Shown here in pieces: positions 57,808 to 64,000 of a stretch of 64,000 bases of DNA. The position numbers and the translations under genes are program-made. The stretch covers positions 959,788 to 1,023,787 of the forward strand of contig NW_006767440.1 of the NCBI RefSeq assembly GCF_000264995.1, read 5' to 3'. Source of the DNA: Punctularia strigosozonata HHB-11173 SS5 (lineage: Eukaryota > Basidiomycota > Agaricomycetes > Corticiales > Punctulariaceae). The notes beneath the pieces are model-generated. The model made no database searches. It had not been told where the DNA came from and was given only the letters and a program-made list of their open reading frames with translations. Each line of letters opens with the position of its first letter. Position 1 is the first letter of the stretch.

Positions 57808-59871
57808 TCATTGCGTCTGGGAGTTACTCTGCAGCTGGGCCCTGCGCTTCGCTCGCCACATTGGCCCCCACCGCAGCACAACCCACAGAGCTGGAGATGC
57901 CACGACGCATATCCCCGCCAGCAAGACATACGTCCAACCCGGACGAAGCGCCTTCAATATCGGGTCCATAATGGAGACAGCGATGGCGCCGAGTGAGCAC
58001 CGCACGAGGTTGTTCTGTCGAGAACGTTAGTGATAGGAGGTATGATTGAGGGTGGATACACGTACGCAAGCGGTAACAGAGGACCCTCGCCCGGGAGTCA
58101 GATCTAGCATAAGCGTTGATATGTCGTTCATAATCGCGGTACACACGTAACCGACTGAAAGTGTATAAGCTCTCGGTGCCGCGCGCGTCGAAAGCGAGAC
58201 TCACTGATAAATTGGAGAATCAAAGGAACGGCGATGGACACCTGCTCTTGCAGGCACCACCCGTAACCAAGAAGGCAGGCGACGTATATGGTGAGCAGGA
58301 TAGGTATCAGCCGCAAGCGAGCTTTCTCGATCGGGAAGTTCTCCTCCTTCGTCACTTCCGCTTCAGCCTCGGCAACGTCCACCTTCTCTCCGCCGTCTGC
58401 CACGTACTTGCGAACGAGCCCGTCGCGGATACGTCGATACTCCCAATCGAGTATCTTTCCCATAGTACCCGTGCCCACGATCATCCCGCCGCCGATTGCA
58501 AGGAATAGCAGGCCGAGGTCGGTCTCGTCGAGGAAGGGGTACGCGTCCGCAAAGAGCGACGACAGGGTCGCGGTGACACCATAGAAAACGGCGTAGATCA
58601 GGCCGAAGAACACGAGGAGTACGTCCAGGTCGGGATAGAGGAATAGTCGGAAGGGGTTGACGAAGCGCTTTCCGGGAGGGAGCTTGACGGCGTCTGGCGC
58701 GTACCGTCCGCCAATCAGGGTCACAGGCGTCTTATAGATGCGAGGAGGGGGTATACTGCCGTTTCCAACTATCGACCGAAGGGTCTCAGGCAGAACACTG
58801 ACAGCCGTAAGGTCAGTTGAAGCAAACATACGAAGCAGATATGAACATGCGCACGCAGCGAAAAAGATGAGCGAGACGCCAGATGCTATACAAAGAAACC
58901 AGAATATCGCTCTGTGAGGAGTTTTTAGCTGCCATGTCCCTTCAACCGGCATGTATTCACTAACCTCCATCCGAAGTGCTGTGTGAGTGCGCCTCCGATA
59001 ACGGGTCCAATACACGGACCAAGCTGTTCGGGAAGCAATATTTCAGCGCCTCACAGACTCAGCACAGTAACTTGCCCACCAGCGATCCCAACCCAGAAAT
59101 CCCAAAGAAGCCGCCCCTCTCCGCTGCCGTAGCGATGTCGCTGACCACTCCCGCGGCTGGGGAAGAAACTCAGTAATGGTCGATTCAGTGTAGACGCGCC
59201 AATGACATACCTAGGGCAACGGTGCTTGCTGAACCTCCCGCCTGAACCAATCTGAGCACCACGAGAAGCCAATACGCGTTGGTGGGGACTAATGCGAGCC
59301 CAACACATGACAGGCACAACAAGAGCATGCAGCCCAGAAACATAGGTCTTCTGCCCCATCGATCGGCAAGTGTGCCCCTGCGCGAGAACGTCAGAAGATG
59401 AATCACGGGAATAACAGGGATGGCCGCACCATATCATTGGGGCTGCGGGAAGCGAGCATTAGCTCGGGAAGCTGAAGATGCCAGAACGATACTCACCCAC
59501 TCCTTGCATAACCATGTACACAGTGACTGTCACGTTGATATTCTCCGTGCTCGTATGGAATGCCTTCGCAAGCGTTGGTATAGCAGGGAAGTATATATTG
59601 GCCGTCAGCGGACTAAATCAGAACATTGTTATGAACATAACCCCACGAGTCGAAGATAAGGAACGTGCCTGAAGAGGGCGGCGTAGGATGTCAGTGCGAC
59701 TATTGTCCACTTCTCCCTCGTGGTGAAGATGCTATAGGGCGCCTCGTCTGCTTTCGCCGGAGGACTGCATGAACGGGTTGGAGCCTCGTCTGCCGCATCC
59801 GCTGAATGTCTAGGAGTCATGGAGCCATCCTTCTCTCCACTGACCGCGCCATCGGTTCGTCGCTGGGACAT
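57808..59871 (-). CDS. DHA1-type MFS multidrug / metabolite transporter
   Basis: Nine exons: 59871-59669, 59612-59497, 59442-59430, 59377-59211, 59156-59080, 59023-58965, 58911-58205, 58154-58066 and 58014-57808; 545 residues. Twelve-helix drug:H+ antiporter of the plasma membrane, Qdr/Dtr-like. Motifs: SPLTANIYFPAIPTLAKAF (helix 1), DRWGRRPMFLGCMLLL (loop 2-3 motif A), LGPCIGPVIGGALTQHFGW (helix 5 motif C), a long central loop (GNGSIPPPRIYKTP, PDAVKLPPGKRFVNPFRLF) and DWEYRRIRDGLV. Exon 3 is only 13 nt but its removal breaks MIWGTLADRWG. Exon 1 appears to end at a GC donor (59668). Start chosen at the RPLMS site conserved with the decayed copy. Substrate unknown. Confidence 0.92.
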
Positions 59872-60151
59872 GAGAGGTCGTATCGGAGACTGTGTGAGTG
59901 GGGGAGAACGCCGTCCTCGTGCTGGTACTTGAAAGTCGGGGTCATGTCGTGAAACGATGAACCTGCCGACCCGGTGCCGAGTTCTTTCTCCCGAGCTCCC
60001 GCAATCGCCGTTTGCCGCTTGCCGCACCCAGCGCCTAATCGCGACTAACGCTGGCACAGCCATCACTCTGATTTGAATTGACCGTTAATCCTGTGCCACT
60101 GCACCTTTCCTTTGGACCAACACGTCGAGCTGGCCGGCGCTGTCTGGATTG

Positions 60152-62133
60152 ATGTCTTCGCTTGAATTTCCTTCGCCTCCTTCGACTCGCGCATCTTCGG
60201 AACATGACATCGAGATGATCCACATGGAGGAGGTTGCTGTCACACCGCGACCTGAGCAGAACGGCCATAGCCACCACGTGAAGTACGAACATGAAGAGAA
60301 CGACGAAGACGACGAAGACGAAGACGAAGGTGCCCGTGCCTTGCTGGGCTCTCGTGCGTCTCATGATCGACCCCGCGGGCGGGAACGGTTGGACGAGGAT
60401 GACACGGGCAAATGGCTGCAAGTGAAAGGGATCGTGATCGAGGTAAGCCGTCTACCTCGTACAGTTCGCCCACTAGATGCACGACTCAGGCAATCGATAG
60501 ACAGCCCCTACCCTCCTGCTTACTACCCTGGGCCTGCTGTTTACCGGCGAGCTGCTGGACCATGTTGCAGTACGTTCCATCCGGTCCTTCACACGCGGTG
60601 GGGTATAGCTGACTTACTGGACGAATAGCATTGGCGGGCCATGAAACGCGTGAACGAACTGCTTATGATCATTCCCGTGATCCTGAACCTCAAGGGTAAC
60701 CTCGAGATGAACCTGTCTGCGCGTTTAGGAACCGCGGCCAACATGGGCGAGCTAGATTCTCCCGCCGCTCGAAGGTCGCTCATACTGGGAAACCTCACCC
60801 TACTCCAGGTGCAAGCGACTGTGGTATCATTTGTGGCGGCAAACGTAGCGTTCCTTCTCAGCTTCGTCATGCCCGCGGTTGATCCTCCCGTCACGCTTCC
60901 CGGCACCTCAAATGATACGCTGGCCATCCCTGACCCGGATGTGTCCACCAACGCGACCTTGTTCATGCCTCTGTTTGCACGAGTCCCGCGACCTGGCCAA
61001 AGGCCGATCAACGACGGCCACCCGAGGTCCGGCCTGGCGGAGTAGGTCCGGAGTCAATCACTCTGCTTCGACGCGCGTACTCAACCGTGGCCCAGATACG
61101 TGATGGTGACCTCCACTTCTATGTCGGCTGCGTGCCTGTCAAGTCTCATCCTGGGCTCCTTCATGTGCGGCCTCGTGGTGCTCTGTAGGCGATTCGGCCG
61201 GGATCCAGGTAGGTTCCGCAGAAGAGATCACCGGATCAGCGGCTTACACCTCTTCGCAGACAACATTGCACCACCAATAGCAGCATGTCTTGGAGATCTT
61301 GTCACGCTCTGTCTCCTCGGTCTGGTCTCATCGATCTTCATCTTCGTCATCAACACGCCTTTCCCATTCGTGGTCACCATATTACTCATGCTCTCCGCAA
61401 GCGCGTGCGTCGGATTCACGCGCCGGAACGACTCTGTCAAGCACCTTCTCGGACAGGGTTGGTCGCCCTTATTCGGGGCGATGGTGATTAGCAGCGGGTC
61501 CGGTATAGTGCTCGACCTCTTCGTCAGCAGATATGAAGGTTTCGCGCTGTTGGCGGTGGTGATCAGCGGTGAGTTGCTACTGTGCCGGCGGCAGCTCCCT
61601 TCCCGATGCTTATTCTGGTTGGCGCAGGCCTTCCCGGTAGCACGGGCTCCGTGTTCGTCTCGCGGCTATCGACTGCATTGCACGCTGCCGCCGCGTCGGC
61701 AGGTGCGCTTCCCACGTCGTCGAAACTGGGCACTCGGCAGCCTAGCCCGCGGCTGGTGATGCTCACGCTGCTCCTGGTAACGTTCCCGGTCGAGCTTGTG
61801 TTCCTCGGGACGCTCCGCGCCCTTGGCTGGCTGCGACCGCCCGTCCTGTTCGTGGCTTTCTCGGTGCTTTTCTTCTGCATCGCCGTGAGTAGTCCTGCTG
61901 TCTCGCTTCCGCGGACCCTTCAACTCCTGAAACTGGACATGCAGGTTTCGGTATCTTTGCTTCTCGCACAGGTGCTCACGAATTTTCTGTGGTCGAAGAA
62001 TCTTGACCCGGACATGTACGCGATGCCGATACACTCGGCGCTCGTCGATCTTGTAGGACAGCTTCTGCTCGTCGTGTGTTTCGAGATCGTGTCGAAATTG
62101 GGGGCCGACGTGCGAGCTCCACAAGGAGGGTGA
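60152..62133 (+). CDS. SLC41/MgtE-type divalent cation transporter
   Basis: Seven exons: 60152-60442, 60501-60569, 60629-61026, 61096-61208, 61260-61568, 61628-61884 and 61945-62133; 541 residues. An acidic cytosolic N-terminus (about 1-90, EENDEDDEDEDEGARALLG) precedes two MgtE-like membrane repeats. Repeat 1: VNELLMIIPVILNLKGNLEM, NLSARLGTAANMGELD, then DNIAPPIAACLGDLVTLCLL. Repeat 2: GLPGSTGSVFVSRLSTALH, then LDPDMYAMPIHSALVDLVGQ. The paired (D/N)NxxxP..xxLGD motifs are the ion-path signature of SLC41 Mg2+ transporters. The third intron (61027-61095) was chosen because its phase-2 border yields PRYVMVTSTSMSAA in frame. Likely plasma or vacuolar membrane; direction of transport is not deducible. 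Confidence 0.92.
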
Positions 62134-62325
62134 TATATACGGGGATGGAGCCTCGATCGTAGACACTGAATTATCTTCACTACCTCTTTTAATACCTTGC
62201 ATAACTTATATCCCTGTCTTCCTGCCTCGCAGTTAATCGCACAGTCGATCCTTCTGATATATTGCACGAAAGCGAGGAAAACAGGCAAGTACTCTGACGC
62301 AACCAAGATTCGCCCCTAGACCTCT

Positions 62326-64000
62326 CTAGGGCGGAACACGAATGGTTATGTTTTCGACGACGTACTCTGAATCTGCATACCCTAGAAGTTGCGGGATGTA
62401 GGAGCTGTCAAGCAACAGGAGATCGTAAGGCTGAGTCACAATGGAAGGAAGCAGGCTGGACCGACCTCTTGAGACCCTTGACTCTCGATATCTGCTCCGA
62501 GTTGTAATTGGCGAGGCCTCGACCGACTTCGAGATATTGCCAGTCTTGCTCATCAGGTTCTTCGGTTACTACGCTTCCTTCTCCCTGCGTGAATGTGGTG
62601 GTGGTGCTCTCGACCACCGTCTTGAGGGTGTTGGAAGACGGTATGTTGGCAAGCGACTCTAGAGATGACGACAAAGGCTCCAAGGAAACGATCGAAGAGC
62701 TCATAGATGCCGCCGCTTGGATGACGGGCGTCGGGGGCTCACTGACGCTGTCCACCGTCGACCTTCTTGTTGTCGACGAAACCGTGAGGTTGGCTCCCTC
62801 GTGTTCTCCTTCCTGTCTCCTTACTACGATCCTCACCGCCTGTCCAGCCGCAAAAGCCCCCTCGACGCCTACGACGCCTACGGGCAGCAAGCGCCCGCCG
62901 GATTCTCTTCGCGACAGCACGGCGTGTGCGCCGGCGTCGATGATGACGCTGCCCGACGGGTAGAGCGTGTGCGACGTCCACGATTTGAGGTCCCGGAGTG
63001 GGGCAGGAGAAGGCGTGAATAGCGTGTGAGGGGGGCGGGCAGGGGTGACAGTGCCGGATGCCGGCGCAGAGTCGGGATGCGGCAGGTTAACGGTTTTTGG
63101 AGTTGGGGTTGGAAGCTCACTCGCTTCTGAACCAGAGCCAGCGCTGAGCGAAGACGGGGTAGATGGAAACGGGGCAGTCGGGGAGAAAGGGGCTAGCGAG
63201 TGGTTGTATTCGATGATGTCGAAGATCGCGTGGGGGCGTTTTGAGGAGGTGATGACTGTTGCGACGCCTGCTGCCGTCGCGATTTCAGCTGCGATGATTT
63301 TGGTCTCCATGCCGCCTGTGCCAAGGCTCGATCCAAGCGTCGATGTGCTCACTATAACACGATGGATGTCTGGTAGGTATATGGAGGATATGGTAACTGA
63401 CCTTGTTTGCGGATCGCGCTGATGGACTCCACGACCTCTATCTGGCGCGCGTTTGGGTCCCTTCGCGGATTGGAGGTGTATAATCCGTCGACGTCGGTGA
63501 GGAGGAAGAGGTAATCGGCATGGATCATTGCGGATGTTATGGCCGACAGAGTGTCATTGTCGCCAAATTTGATTTCCTATGCAATATGCGATTGATTTAA
63601 CGAGAGCGGTACTGATTGGAAGTGAAACGTACGCTGACAGAAACCGTGTCGTTCTCGTTGACTATCGGGACGACACCCATGGACAGAAGTTCTGTGAAGG
63701 TGTTGGCTGCGTTTAGATATCGAGTTCGCTAGAGCGGAAGTTAGGTCGGTATAGCTTGAGCCAATATCCAGTACGTACATCAGCGATATCGCCTCTCGTC
63801 AACAAGACTTGCGCTATGGGCTGTTCAAATTGGCCAAATAGGTTGTCCCAAAGCGCAATGAGGCGTCCTTGACCAACCGCAGCGAGAGCCTGCAAGCTAG
63901 CATGAGAATAAATACAGTATCGCACTAATGTCAGGGACGATATAACTCACCTGCTTCCCTGCTAGGCTCTTCGGTCTGCTCGGCATGTCCATCCTCTTGA
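62326..64000 (-). CDS. PRO1: Gamma-glutamyl kinase (glutamate 5-kinase), 5' end outside window
   Basis: Exons visible: 64000-63951 (partial), 63889-63779, 63728-63633, 63576-63402, 63351-62466 and 62404-62326. Kinase motifs: [96 protein letters not shown] and [15 protein letters not shown]. The C-terminal PUA domain includes [13 protein letters not shown] and ends [16 protein letters not shown]. The enzyme phosphorylates glutamate as the first step of proline synthesis. Between kinase and PUA core, about 55 Pro/Ser/Thr-rich residues are inserted, and another Ser-rich insert of about 75 lies within the PUA part; both look disordered. The 5' part and start codon lie beyond 64000. Confidence 0.95.

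Overview
The window is nuclear DNA from a basidiomycete fungus, most likely a wood-decaying polypore (Agaricomycetes, Polyporales-like). Evidence: nearly every gene is cut by many short introns (about 45-100 nt) with fungal GTRNGT/YAG borders; coding regions are GC-rich; and the gene content is typical of that group: a GH3 beta-glucosidase, a polyporopepsin-like aspartic protease, an eqolisin (glutamic) protease, a cerato-platanin, several F-box/leucine-rich proteins, tandem small DUF6593-like genes and an intersectin-type endocytic RhoGEF. Nothing bacterial, viral or organellar was seen. Exon borders were worked out by hand from reading frame, splice sites and family motifs.

Layout. 1-17.2 kb: end of a GH3 gene, F-box gene, two DUF6593-like paralogues, second F-box gene, secreted aspartic protease, bZIP factor, ACR3 arsenite exporter, cerato-platanin, aldo-keto reductase and a divergent DNA alkyltransferase. 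17.2-27.7 kb: a gene-poor accessory block with three different miniature inverted-repeat elements, an orphan gene with an internal duplication, and two tandem paralogues for a secreted-type, single-pass membrane protein. 27.7-50.3 kb: dense conserved core: ABCG transporter with an EGF-like ectodomain, a charged hypothetical protein, phosducin-like PLP2, an intron-bearing tRNA-Ser(GCT), mitochondrial SUV3 helicase, a small secreted protein, inositol polyphosphate kinase, a 1,960-residue Cin1/intersectin-like protein, a third F-box gene and PRPP synthetase. 50.3-64 kb: eqolisin protease, 2-oxoglutarate oxygenase, a decayed DHA1 drug transporter next to its intact tandem copy, an SLC41-type Mg2+ transporter, and the 3' part of the gamma-glutamyl kinase gene running off the right edge.

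How the genes fit together: the secreted hydrolases (GH3, aspartic and glutamic proteases) and surface or secreted proteins suit a plant-litter lifestyle; ACR3, the ABCG and DHA1 transporters, the aldo-keto reductase and the alkyltransferase are detoxification functions. The last two share one 282-bp divergent promoter. The most unusual items are a 42-bp element with five TACC units placed in the same orientation upstream of two unrelated genes; a 123-bp MITE present twice at 121/123 identity, one copy inside the dying transporter; a GC-rich segment with five nested or serial hairpins, one with a GAAA tetraloop, just upstream of an F-box gene; and the tandem membrane-protein family.
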